Shown here in pieces: positions 10,606 through 22,777 of a DNA stretch of 64,000 bases. How positions within the stretch are numbered: the first letter of the stretch is position 1; each line of letters begins with the position of its first letter. Location: positions 59,589,334 to 59,653,333 of the forward strand of contig CM061134.1 of the NCBI GenBank assembly GCA_030789695.1. The letters run 5' to 3'. Under the pieces are notes generated by a model, which was given only the letters and a program-made list of their open reading frames with translations, made no database searches and was not told the origin of the DNA. The translations under genes and the position numbers were made by a program. The DNA comes from Scilla litardierei. Taxonomy: Eukaryota > Streptophyta > Magnoliopsida > Asparagales > Asparagaceae.

Positions 10606-13600
10606 AGAATAAAGTCCGTCCTCGGACTTTCTAATATAGCTAGTCGCTCTAGTAACTAACCCAAATCAAGTCACATTATATTTCAAACCAAGTATAGTCA
10701 TTACAAGTGCTCATATATGCACTAGGTAGTCAAACATTATTACTACCAATACGTATATATATTTATATATATTCACGTACGTTATACATTTATACCCATT
10801 ATAGCCAGTCAATTTCATACATGTATTTCAATCATATATATAAGCATACATTCCTTATATCGCTACTACTTACCTAAACACAAAACAATATTTCAGGTAC
10901 TCATATAGGATAGTCTCACACTTAGCAAATACAATCATTGCTCTACCTATAGGTAGCTACCTATGCACAAACATCAAGGGTATACTACCCTCTAATATTT
11001 CCTAGTATTCACCAAACACATCAACACATGCAGTCACACCATACCATTATTAAATCAAATTCACTATATCTAATATACATTCACTATAGTTTCACAATAT
11101 ATATATAGCCATTCAATGCATTCAAATATTTCACCATATATTCACATTACGTACGGTCCTATTACTGTATTTACAACACGCCACCTATACCATAGTCATC
11201 AATACCTATAACTAAGCACATACTTACCCGTGCATGGTGCACACCCATACACGCTAACATTTCATTTACATACATCAATCATACCATTATATTACTAGCA
11301 CATCTATGCACCTAGTTTAGCTAGCATACATATGTTCACACAACAAGTCCTTAGTAACTAGCTATACCACAAGACCAACACCTATAACTATATACTGGCG
11401 TAGCGACCCACAATCATGTGCGTAGCACAACCAGGCACAAACACTTCTATCACCATACATACATCAAGCATTTCTATATTCAAACTACAATCATATATTC
11501 AATATACTTAGAGTATACTCACTCAGGCTTGAGTGAGTCTCAATACACATATCAGGATATTCTATATACGTAACACGGCATTCATACTTATACCAATACC
11601 ATTCCAATATTTATACGTCTACCATACAACCATATACATTCCATAAATCAATCACACTTAATATTTAGTCAGGCAATACTCACGTAGTTCAATCATTCTA
11701 TATACCATAATAATAATAATATAGACATCAACATACGTATAATTATAATACGCTCCCTAATACATGCATACGTATTCATCGTATAGTCTCACACATGTAA
11801 CATATATATTCACACCATAGCCTACTACCTATAATTAGTATTCTAACACATCCACACGTACATAATTAAGATGTGCAATAGTCGTGTATACCTCACGGTA
11901 TGCACGCATGCAACATCCCGTAAAAGCAACAATACCAATCAAAATTATAACCCTAATACTATATGTATATCACATATATACTCAGGCAACAAAACATAAC
12001 TACTTACGTCTAAACACTATATATATCTACTTACGAGCACATACTCACACGTAATAATATATAGATCACTCAATAGGCCTACTTACTTATCTATAAGTTC
12101 ACACATTATCATCGCACCTAGCATATACCTAGCTTTACCAATCATTTTATTTCAACCATTATAAGTATCTCTATTTACATACATTCCATTAGATATTTCA
12201 ACGCTAGCTCTTATATACACCGGCATCCCTAGTATAGTATAGCTATCCACACAAAAATCTATAATTACTAACACACAACAACTTCATACTATCACGAATA
12301 ACTCCGAGTATATATATATATATACCACACAATAGGCAAGCACCAATATACTATGGGAATTCTCATTCAAGCTCACGTACCCAACTTAGGTATGTGCACT
12401 ACGACACCTCACAGGGTCCAAGGGCCTACTAAAAACTTAGGGTGGACATAGACATTGACGGCACTAATACCTAAGTAATAGAGGGAGGTCGAAAGCGTGA
12501 CGAGGGAAGGATCGATAAGCACGTGTTCAGATAGGGCGAATGCAAGGAGACAGCTTGGTTGGACGAACATTGGCTCAATGGTGATGTTTAGGTTGAAGGA
12601 AAAGGATATAGTGATGCTTATATAGGATATAGAAAAGAAGATAGGGTAAGTAGCATAAGCTAGAATACGTGAAATCTGAAAACTTTTTTTCTTCAAAATC
12701 AGAATCCTCGTCTGAAAAGAAATATTTCGGAATCGATAAAACAAGTTGTTCAAAGTAAATTTGAGTCGAACATTCTTAATAAGAGAAAATGGTCTATTGT
12801 TTCTAAAAATCATTTTGAAAGGAAGTAAAATCATTTACGCGAATATTAAGGACATGGTTTAGAAAATTCTATCAGTCAATAATTTAATAAAATGTTGCCA
12901 AAAGTTTTTGAAAGTCAAAGAATGGAATCAAACAACAGAAGAATTTAAAATCAGGTTAAATGCTTTCAAAACTTTTAGGCCATGGAAAGGTAATCAATTT
13001 TGAAACTTCTTTTAGGAAACCATGGTTCGCCAAAAGTGGAAAAACCGATTTACACAAGGTTCTTAGTATACGAGCACAATGAACCTGGTACGGATAAAGT
13101 AATTAAAATTCATTTTAGTCTAGAAATTTTTTCTAAAAGCACGTAGGGTGAGTGGAAAGATAATAATTATAACTTGATGGTGGAATTATCAAAATTGGTA
13201 GCAAACTTCAAAATCGAATCATGGAGGGTCTAAAGCAGGAAGAGGTTATGAAAATAGTAATTTTGCAAAAATCTGGAACAGTGAGAACGACGAGCAAAGA
13301 CCATCTTGCTGAAATCTGAAATTCTATGTGACTTGAAAAGTATATTAAAAGTAAACACGATGTATTATTCAAATAAGAAAGGAAAATTTTAAATCAAATT
13401 GGACAAATGGTTCAGAATAAAATTAATATATGGAAAGACGACATGAGTACGAAAACATAGGCTGGGAAAAATATTATAAGCTAGAGTTCAAAATTCCGAC
13501 AAACGTTTTTTTTTTAAAATTTAAATCAATGAAGAAGTATGAAGTATAAGTATATTAAAATTTTGAACAAAATTAAACTTAGGAAAAAGGAAATCGTAAA

Positions 13601-14132
13601 ATACTTTCAAGAGTTTCAAAGTTCATAATGGAGAGTTTCGAAAAAGGACGACGATCGTCATGAGGCGATCTCGTGATTCGAGGCAAGGAAATTGGTCAGG
13701 TGATCAAAACATTCGTACGCCTAGGATATGACTCAGGAGAGGCTACGGGAAACTCCTACGGTCGACCAACTAAAGATTAAAGCTAAACGCTAAGACTTCT
13801 AAAGGTTAGACGGTAAAGAAGTGCGTTCAGCTTGGTCCGAAATCGATGAACCCAAAAGCGAACGACCGAAGGAAAATCTAGAAGTCTAATATGGTCAGGG
13901 GTAGACATGAACCACTAAGGTAACTCCTACGACGATTAAATCAATTGCCAGAAAGGGGGTCTAACTATCAATCAGAGGCCTCTAACTAGCAAGCACAGAC
14001 ATCTAACTAAGTCTTCTCATCACCTAGTGTCCTAAAAACGACTAAACTCAGGGCTTCTGATTCGGATGTTGTAATTTATTTAATGGACATTCTGTTATTA
14101 TCGTTGTTCCGTTAATTCGCATTTGCAAGATT
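10606..14132 (-). other. Non-coding interior of LARD
   Basis: No gag, pol or other family is recognisable. About 10606-10640 resembles the 3' end of the Tekay pol region (the CCGTCCTCGGA string). About 10640-12340 is AT-rich and very poor in G on the plus strand. From 12400 the skew turns purine-rich. A 141-codon frame at 12834-12409 (minus) is the longest, with no known motif. 13620-14130 is ordinary sequence that approaches the Tekay leader just before the primer site. Confidence 0.7.
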
Positions 14133-14151
14133 GGACCTGCATGGGCCACCA
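14133..14151 (-). promoter_or_regulatory. Candidate primer-binding site of LARD
   Basis: TGGTGGCCCATGCAGGTCC on the minus strand, 8 nt inside the 5' LTR. It matches the Tekay candidate at 6021-6038 in sequence and spacing. Confidence 0.5.
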
Positions 14152-14159
14152 ACAAAACC

Positions 14160-16972
14160 TGTCACGCCCCGCTTCCCAAAAACGTGGAGGCGAAGCGTGA
14201 GAAGGTCCGCTCAGACTTGAAGCTACAAAGCTGCAAGTCCGATAAGCGTCGATCAAGTTTAAAACTGCAGGTCCTTGCAATGCTAACGAAACAAAGATAA
14301 TAATAATTAAATGAGACAAAAGAAACATCTCAGAATATCCATAAAATAAGTTTCCAACATCGCAGAAAAGCCATCAGGCTAAAAGGAAGGAGACTAAAGG
14401 CCCAAACATGGCCAACAAAAGTACAAAGTACAAAACAACGGTGCTACGCACCAACAACTAACAAAAGGCCTAAAACAACATAAAGCTCCACAAAGACTCA
14501 AAGAATGGTCACCGGGTCCACCAAAATCCTCCTGGGCAGCCATGGACTCAGACTCAGCGTCAGCAAAACCTCACGTACTCAGCAACGGTCTCTGGCTCAG
14601 GTCTAACATGTGACACCCAAAAGAGCAAGGGGCACATGTCAGCAAGTCTGGAAGACTTGTGCAAGTGAAACTGAAAGTACAAGTAAGAGCAACCTAGCAG
14701 TTCTAGTATGAATGCGATGACATGGCAGTTTAAAGTATGAGTGCAACAGGTAAAGTAAAGTAAAGTACAGTACGAGCATGGCATGGCATTCACAAGACAA
14801 GTACAAGACAAGAAAAGTAAGCACCTCGTGCACAGAGATTCCGTCTTTTGGCTAGAGTGGCTGTACGGGCCAACTCCTAAGCTCAAGTAACCGTTTATCC
14901 CTACCCCTCCACGTGTATCGAGCCAGGGCATTACCCCCGAACACGGAATGCTCGCTTCTGGACCACGAGCCAGGAAGTGTGTAAACAAGTATGGCGTAGG
15001 GGTGCACCTAGCTGGACAAGTAGTACTAGGACAAGTATTGTAGCGTGTGCTACGATGCAACAATCAATGCATGGATGACATGGCATGGCAGTTAAAGTAA
15101 AGCGTACAGGTAAGGAAAGTAAACGTGACAGTTTTAGCATGCATGAATGACAAGTTTACTGTTAAGATCTAGCTTCGTTGTCAAGCTAGATCATTTAGGT
15201 GACGGATCTAGTTTCGTTGTCAAACTAGATCAAGTAGGCGTCTAGCCAGCTATCATTTCACCGACTAGTCTCTTTTACGCTAAAAGCAAGTAAGTGGCCT
15301 AAAAACATGGCCCTACACAAAAGTTGGCAAGTTTCACTTGCCTGCAACTATCACGTCAAGAAAACACCGTCCAACGAGTCCAAAGTCACGATTCCTACGT
15401 GCACAAGTCCACCGGCCTACATCCGTTTTATTAATCTTGATTAGTGATTTCTAAAACATTTAAAATACTTTAAAATACTGATTTTTAGTCTTTATTAGCA
15501 TGCAATTGGGTTGGGGGGTCCTAGGGGTGCAAAACGTTACCTCAACACGACGCGAGAGCTACACCGGCGTCGGGTAGCGACGCCGGGGGTTGGAATAATA
15601 AGATCGCGCTCCAAGTCCAGATTCCAATTAGATTCCTCGCTGGAAATTCAGAGAAAATATCCCGGGCGACGATTCCAGATTCCAAAGCTCGCACGTGCGA
15701 CGACGGGCTACGACGTGCGACGACGTCGTACGCGGCAAGTCGTCGAAGAGAACGTACCAAAGTGGGGCCCACAGTAGTCCTAGGGACCTTTGGGGAACCC
15801 ACAATACCTCTGGAGAACTTGGGGGGCCCACGGAGGCAAGTGGTGCGACGGATGCGGGGTTGCGACGAATGGCCGTCGGTCGTACAGCCTCGGTGCGGGG
15901 GCTTGGCTCGGTCAGACACGGGGGCGGCGCTGTTGCAACACTTTGGGTCGGTCGCAGCAGCGGGGGCGACGTTTTCCTTCGGTCAGACCGATGGAAATCC
16001 TCGGTCAGGCGCTTGGAAGCGGGGTTGCAGCGCTGCAGCGATGCAACGCTCGGGCGCTCGGTCACAGCGGGCGGGGCCTTCGGTCGGGCACGGAGCGGAG
16101 CGGGGCGACAGAGCGGCACGGCAGCGGGTCGGTGCGGTGCGGATGGTCGGGCGGGTCTCTCGGTCTGACCGAGAGGCCCTATCGGTCAAGCGGGGGAGCG
16201 GGCGGGGTTGGTGCTGTGGTGCGGAGGGACGAGAATGCGGGCGGGGCGGCCGGTCAGAGCGGGTGGATGCGGGGGATTTCCTCGGTCGTGCGGGGTGCTG
16301 AACGTCGCAACGTTGCGACGATTCGTCGCAACGTCCAAAATGAGTTTGGAAGAGGCTAGGGCTAATTTCTTTGGAAAATAGGACTTTCTAGGGGTTGCTT
16401 ATATAGTATAGGTGGGGTTGACTTGGTCTAGGGCCAAATCTAATAGGATTAGAATTCAAAAAGATTTGAAATTTGAATTCAAACTTATCCAACCCAATCT
16501 AGGATTTGACCTGGTCCAAATGAGCTGGAAATTGGCTCAAAAATTCTTTAAAACGTTTTAAACTCAAATAAATTTTATTTGGCCGAAAATACTTAATAAA
16601 TAAATTATTAAAAATAATATAAAACTTGTAAAAATTATAAAAGTGGTCAAATAAACTCCAAAAATTATAAAATAAATATTGTGGTGATCGTGGCGACGAA
16701 TGTGAGCTAACTAAGAAGACGGATCTCAAATTCGACGTCGGACGACGAAACTAAAAATAGAAACGTCTCCCGTCAAGAGTGAGAATCGTCACGTCTCATC
16801 GAGTAAGTTTAAATTGTGGGAAAACGACTCGAGAAACGTCGTTCCAAAATAGTGCCACTATTTAATACTCTCAGGGACGTTCGCAACGGCATAACACACG
16901 AAAGTGTTCACAAACACGTGCACGGCCAAAAGCACGTGCACGAACAACGTACAACGAAAAGTGGTCGTTACA
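14160..16972 (-). repeat. 5' LTR of LARD
   Basis: 2813 bp, same length as 7780-10592 at a constant offset of 6380 with no mismatch noted by eye. It holds the TATA box at 16398-16406 that should start element transcription toward lower coordinates. Confidence 0.93.
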
Positions 16973-16977
16973 GGTAC
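16973..16977. repeat. Target-site duplication GGTAC (right of LARD)
   Basis: Second copy of the duplicated GGTAC. The Tekay LTR resumes at 16978. Confidence 0.95.
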
Positions 16978-17591
16978 AGGTCGAATACTGTAGTCGGTCA
17001 GAGCTCAACTGGTGACCGACTAGTTTAAGAACTAGTCGGTCGGTCGACCAACGTTGACCGACTAGAAGGCAACCAAAAGCTAAAGATAAGAATTAGAACT
17101 AGTCGGTTGAAGAAGAACAGCTGACCGACTAGTTTGCAACCTAGTCAGTCGGAAGTTGTTCTTAGACTGACTAACGATAAACAGTAACTCTACTGTTCAG
17201 TGAAACCCAGAATTAGTCGGTCTGAGTACAATGCTTGACCGACTAGTTTGAGAACTAGTCGGTCGAAGGTTGAACTTAGACCGACTAACGACAAACAGTA
17301 ACTCAGCTATTTTTAATAGGTTGAACTAGTCGGTCCATGAAGGATTTCCGACCGACTAGATCTCATTCTAGTCGGTTGGTTCTCTTTCGTGAACCAACTA
17401 AGATGCACCAGAAGTGCCGAAACGAAGCGCGAAGCTTCGGGAAGGATTCTATGGCTTCTAGGATCGTCCTAACTCTAGAATTATGGCGTTATTAAGCTAA
17501 AATATGAGGATTTAATCGAGAAAACATACAAGGAGGAGAAATTCAACATTAATCAGATAAATTATATTTATTACAAACACCGGTCGTTACA
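16978..17591 (-). repeat. 5' LTR of Tekay element, U3-side part
   Basis: The remaining 614 bp of the split 5' LTR, equivalent to 597-1210, ending in GGTCGTTACA at 17591. It carries most of the dyad array. The next five bases, GTGGT (17592-17596), are the predicted target duplication of the Tekay element; its partner lies outside the window. Confidence 0.9.
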
Positions 17592-17949
17592 GTGGTTTGC
17601 TTGCTCCCAAGTTATGGGAGTCAAGGTCAATCGATTGTATTTCGATTTCACTTGCAGGATTGCTACAAGTGGGTTTTAAGAAAACCTCAAGTTAGGGTTC
17701 TAACTTGAGTATTCGGTTGTTAACCAGGTGGAAGGGACGTAGGATTACCGGGTACAAGTCGGAAAGTGACTTGGGTAATCCGAACCCTTGAAATATCCTT
17801 CCGTTTTTATTTGTTTCAATTTGGGTTTATTTTCTATTCCGTACTATTTGTTGGTTAGGAATTTAAATTGGTGTAACTATCTTTTTAAATTGCATAAACA
17901 TTATTCAACCACCCTTCTAGTGTTTTTCCCATAGCCAGGGTCCTTATTA
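17592..17949 (+). repeat. copia-1 5' LTR remnant
   Basis: Resembles the R/U5 end of the copia-2 LTRs: a reference to TATGGGAGTCA, the CTCAAGTTAGGGTTCTAACT stretch, GGGACGTAGGAT and ACAAGTCGGA occur in the same order. The upstream part lies left of the Tekay insertion, outside the window. Confidence 0.75.
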
Positions 17950-17950
17950 T

Positions 17951-17963
17951 TGGTACCAGAGCA
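17951..17963 (+). promoter_or_regulatory. copia-1 primer-binding site (initiator tRNA-Met type)
   Basis: TGGTACCAGAGCA, one base from the plant initiator-Met pattern TGGTATCAGAGC, right after the LTR end. Confidence 0.75.
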
Positions 17964-17976
17964 CAAGGTTATAGCT

Positions 17977-20307
17977 ATGGCATCCAACAACAACAACGTT
18001 CCTCCACCGATTTCGTACAACAACCACCGTGATGGAGCGTCCACTCTTTTCGAAGGTCAATCCATGGTGCGTCCTCCACGTTTCAATGGCATGAACTTTG
18101 GCTATTGGAAATGCCGGATGGAGACGTTCCTAAGGAGTGCTTCACTTTGGAGAACCCTCCACAAGGAATACGTCGAGCCCACCAAAGAGGATTTTGAAAA
18201 ATGGATGGCTTCCGAGAAATCCGCCGAAATCAACAACGCAAAAGCAATGATTGCTCTTCATTGTGCGTTGGACCCGAATGAGCTCAACAAGATATGCACA
18301 TGTAAGAGTGCATATCAAATTTGGAACCATCTCGTCGTTACCCATGAGGGAACGAACAAGATAAAACTTTCTAAACTCTATGTTACCGTGCAAAACTTCG
18401 ATATGTTTCATATGCAGGAAAATGAAAGCATAGCATCGATGTACTGACGTTTTACCGACATACCAATGAACTGGAAGCTCTTGGTCAAACATACACCGAA
18501 CCAGATAATGTGAGAAAGATAATAATGGGAATGACCTCCAAATGGGAAATAAGAGCTATCGCCATCGAGAAGGTCAACGACTTGAAGACTTACACAGTTG
18601 TGAATCTTATCGGGACTCTCATGTCTTATGAAGTAAGACGGGAGAACCGATTAAAGATTCGAGCTATGATGAATCCTTCGGAGGCCAAGAAGAAAGATTT
18701 GGTATTCAACGCCAATTCCTCATCCTCCAATAGTGAAGAATCAGAAAATGAGATGGACTTGGGTGAAATGGCCCAAATGGCGAAGAAGTTTCAACGCTTC
18801 TTTCGCAAAGGTAAATTTTCCTCCAAGAATAGATTTGAGTCTACTAATAATACTTTCTCTCTTTGCTTTAAGTGTAACAAGCCAGGACACATCAAGAAGT
18901 ATTGTCCAATGCTACGAAACAACGAAAAGTGGAAGGCTCCGAAGTACCACAAGTCCGACAAGAATAAGAGAGATAAGAAGAAAGGACTCGTCGGTACATT
19001 CGATGACTCAAGTGGAGACTCATCAAGCGATTCCGATGATGAGAAGGGTGAGAGTGCCCACATGTGTTTCATGGCCCGAGAAGATTCACTCTCCGAGGAA
19101 AGTGATTCCAACATGGATGATACCGAGGTAACTATGGATGAATTACGTATTGCTAATGAATAATTATTTGCTAGGTATCAATCTTTAATGCTTAGATACA
19201 CTAGTTTAAAGAAATTGAATGTTAGCAATCCATCCATTCCATGCATTATCAACAATGACACTATTGTTGATACTTTAACCCTTGAGAAAGCAAATTTGGC
19301 TTCTCAAAATGTCACTTTGAGAAATGATGTGAATACCCTCAAATCTCAACTAGATCAAACACATCCTAAGAATAATGATGATCTAGTTTCACGACACACA
19401 CAATTGGGTTTAGAGAATGATTCTCTTAAAACCCAAGTGCACGAGCTTAAAGCACGGTATTCCGCCTTGGATACCAATATTTCTTCTCTTAAGGAGAAAT
19501 ATGAGCTCATGTCCTCCTGTATTGTGAGATTAAATAAGGAAAAGGACAATTGGACGATTTGCTAGCAAACCAATTCCGGCCACACATCGTGTTGGTCTTG
19601 GTTTTGTGGAAGCAAATGCATCCAATGCTCGCACCTCCTATAGTGGTGTCACTATGGACTTTGTGAGGCCTTCCTCCGGTGTATCCACAAGTGGTGTCAA
19701 AGACACTATAGGTAGCAAACCTACCAAGAAAGTCACCACTTCACCGTCTCTTCCTTTTGGCAAGAAACCCACCAAGGGTGGAAACCAAAAGAGAAGCCAT
19801 GCTTACATGTACACAAATCTTCATCCACGTAGGAAATCTCCTACTTCATAAGTGGATACTCATGACACTTTCTATGCTCCACACCCACGGACACGTACAA
19901 ATCCACACATGGAAAATACTCATGTACGTGCTCATATACACACATATGCTTATACACATCATTCTTACATGTATGCACAACCTCCACATGTCATGCATGA
20001 TCCATATGTTTCATACAACATGCATGTTCCTAAGCATACATATTATCCGTATATGTCCAATGCATATCAACCATCTCATGTTTATGCTAGAAACCATGTT
20101 CCTAAGAAGCATGCACCACATAGAAATCTAACAAATATGCATGCAACTAGGAAAAGGACTCCCAAAACATACACCATTTGGGGTCCTAAGAACACTAGCT
20201 TAAATGATAGGAATGCATATGTTGATTCCTATTACCATGATGTTATTAATAATGGTAATTATGTTGGGAAGCGGAAGTCCACTTGGACTTGGCTTCCAAA
20301 GGGCTAA
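17977..20307 (+). pseudogene. copia-1 gag (broken)
   Basis: SIRE-type Gag that would form the particle. ATG 17977 begins MASNNNN; the WKCRMETFL and LWRTLHKEYVEPT blocks match copia-2. A TGA at 18446-18448 ends the first piece and the frame shifts before 18510. The second piece has the knuckle CFKCNKPGHIKKYC, a Ser/Asp/Glu-rich acidic region and the TMDELRIANE string, then a stop after 19163. A coiled-coil piece runs 19188-19565. A His/Tyr/Met-rich, low-complexity linker (19852-20307, MYAQPPH-like) ends in TWLPKG and a stop that copia-3 has at the same place. Confidence 0.8.
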
Positions 20308-20349
20308 TCCCCTTGGATCCAACAAACATTGGGTACCATGAGCTTATGG

Positions 20350-22340
20350 TATATTATGTAGGTACCTAAGAGAAAGAAAAAGAGCAATAAAAATCAAGCT
20401 AGCTCTAAAAGGAAAGGATGGATTCTTGACAGCGGTTGCTCCAAACATATGACGGGAGATCCTTCATTACTCTCCGAAGTGATTAGCATCAAGAACGGTG
20501 CAACGGTCACTTTTGGAGGTAACCAAAAGGGAACCATCATTGGAGTAGGTATAGTCGGAAACCCCTCCAAACCTTTAATTACTAATGTATTTCTAGTTAG
20601 TGGTTTATGTCACAACCTTATCTCCATTAGTCAACTTTGTGACAAAGGTTACAAGGTTAACTTTGGAGAGGGTATGTGTGAAATTGTTGATTCTTATTCA
20701 CATGTTTTATTTACCGGTATTAGGCATAAAAATATTTATTATTTGAGCTTGCCTAAAACCGTAGAACATTGCTTAGTTGCTAGTACAAATGAACAACTAT
20801 TATGGCATCGCCGTTTTGGTCATGTTCATTTCAAGCACTATATAAGTTAGCTAAGCATGATCTAGTCAAAGGTTTTCCAAAAATTACTTTTAGTAAGAAA
20901 AATTCTTGTCAAAGAGGTAAACTTAGTAAATCATCTTTTAAGCTTAAAGAAGGCATTACTTCTAAGAGGCCCCTAGAACTTCTTCATCTAGATTTGTTTG
21001 GGCCAACTAGAACCGCTTCTTTATGTAATGCTCATTATGGATTAGTTGTCATTGACGACTTCTCTAGATTTACTTGGGTTTCATTCTTAACTAATCAGAA
21101 TGAAGCTTTTGAAGAGTTTACCATATTTACAAAGAAGATTCAAAATCTCTCAGGATCCACCATTATCACTATTCGTAGTGATCATGGAGGAGAATTTGAG
21201 AATGAGTCTTTTACAAAGTTTTGTGATGACACCGGGCTAATACACAATTTTTATTTTCCTCGTGCACCACTACAAAATGGTGTTGTAGAGAAAAAGAATA
21301 GGACACTTATTGAGTGTGATCGTACTATGCTCCATGATAGTCATCTTGGACTACAATTTTGGGCAGAGGCAGTGTACACGGCATGTTATGTGCTCAATAG
21401 GATCCTAGTGAGACCCTGAACGAACAAAACTTGTTTTGAGTTATTTTATGACAAAAAGCCTCAAGTTAAATATTTTCGAGTTTTTGGTTCAAAATGTTTT
21501 ATCAAGAACACCTTTGGTAATTTAGATAAATTTGAGCCAAGGTCTGATGAAAGAATTTTTGTTGGATATTCCACACGTAGTAAAGCCTTCCGGATATACA
21601 ACAAACTTCTTCAACGATCGAGGAATCACTACACATATCATTTTATGAAGATTTTGATTTTTTTCTCATGTTAATGATGATAAGGTAGATGCTATATATG
21701 ATTCTCTAAGTAATGTCAAGATTAATGATTCAATTATTGAGACTAACACTACTAATGAGATTGTTGAAGATGTTCCAAGTGATGCAGGAATACCCAAAGC
21801 TTACCCAACTGTTCGCAACCATCCACATGACCAAATTATTGGAGATATTGGTGTGGGTGTTCGAACGAGATCAAGAATCGAAGAATTCTCTCATTGCGCA
21901 TTTGTCTCAACCATGAGCCAAAGAACATCCAAGAAGCTTGTGAGGATAGCTCTTGGATAGTGGAAATGGAAGAAGAATTCGTGCAATTCGAGAGAAATGA
22001 AGTTTGGAAGCTCGTTCCTCTTCCTAGTGGTCATCAAGTTATTGGGACCAAATGGATCTTCAAGAACAAGACCGATGAGAACGAGGTCATCACAAGGAAC
22101 AAAGCAAGGTTAGTAGCTCAAGGCTACCGGCAAGAGGAAGTTATCGATTTTGAAGAATCTTTTGCCCCCGTAGCAAGATTAGAAGCTATTAGATTGCTTT
22201 TATCTTTTGCATCCCATAAGAATTTCAAACTATTTCAAATGGATGTTAAAAGTGTATTTTTAAATGGGATTGTAAATGAAGCAGTGTATGTTTCTCAACC
22301 TCCCGGTTTCATTCATGAAAAATTAGGGAAGTACGTTTAG
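20350..22340 (+). pseudogene. copia-1 pol (protease, integrase, start of RT; broken)
   Basis: The protease motif WILDSGCSKHMTGD lies near 20420-20455, followed by the GAG-pre-integrase region ending LLWHRRFGHVHF near 20845. The integrase piece at 20850-21419 shows CQRGK, the LHLDLFGP aspartate, [11 protein letters not shown] and QNGVVEKKNRT, so the DDE core is visible. A frameshift near 20848, a stop at 21417-21419 and several breaks at 21420-21890 follow. The RT start, 21894-22340, has [11 protein letters not shown] and LFQMDVKS but ends before the YVDD box. It cannot encode a working polyprotein. Confidence 0.8.
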
Positions 22341-22777
22341 TATGATCACATCTAGGGAATAATGTTTTAAAACTGAAAGTGCATAATCAAATCTTTAGAT
22401 TAGGTTTTTAAAAAGAGGGTTTTTTCCTTCCTTACCTAAAAAACAACCCAAATCTGATAGATCCATTCTCTGAATTTTTCGAATGCCAAAATGCAGGAAA
22501 AATAAAAACCCCACCCACCTTGCAGACTTAACCTAACCACCGACGAACTCCCATTAATGAAGGGATGAGCTGCTAGGGCGTTGGGGTTTTCTCGATCGAG
22601 AATGGGGAGGTGCAAGCTCGTGCTGCTAGGGCTTTGGGGGTTTTCGATCCCACGAAGAGAGGAGCTAGGGAGAGCTGGGGTTTCTGGATCGCCTGAAGAG
22701 AGAAGCGCTGAGCTGTGATCTTGGGGTTTCTTGATAGAACTAAGAGATGGGCGTTGGGGGTTTTTCTCAGCGAAACA
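22341..22777 (+). other. LINE-A 5' untranslated region (presumed)
   Basis: No copia homology and no credible gene. The open frames on the minus strand here are shadows. T-rich and G-rich short runs are visible. Its assignment to LINE-A rests on position only. Confidence 0.4.

Larger units (their letters stand above)
7780..16972 (-). mobile_element. Non-autonomous LARD-type Ty3 element, complete, nested in Tekay LTR
   Basis: This is a 9193-bp element bounded by TG...CA, with two LTRs of exactly 2813 bp and a GGTAC duplication. The 3567-bp interior has no gag or pol, which fits a large retrotransposon derivative. Its polypurine tract, candidate primer-binding site and the terminal half of its LTRs match the surrounding Tekay element, so it is probably mobilised in trans by Tekay proteins. 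Orientation is minus (polypurine tract at 10593, primer site at 14133-14151). No difference between its LTRs was seen by eye, so insertion is very recent. Confidence 0.92.
17592..22340 (+). mobile_element. copia-1: old, truncated SIRE/Maximus-type Ty1-copia element
   Basis: Order seen: LTR end, primer-binding site, Gag, coiled coil, His-rich linker, protease, integrase, and the start of reverse transcriptase. Homology to copia-2 and copia-3 ends at about 22338. The Tekay element interrupts its 5' LTR on the left. Several frameshifts and stops show it is dead. The 3' half is not found right of LINE-A, so a deletion is likely. Confidence 0.8.

Noticed and set aside
12409..12834. 141-codon frame in the LARD interior
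   Set aside because: Hydrophobic, low-complexity composition from T-rich antisense sequence, no motif, and no partner frame in Tekay. Kept only as a note in the interior feature.
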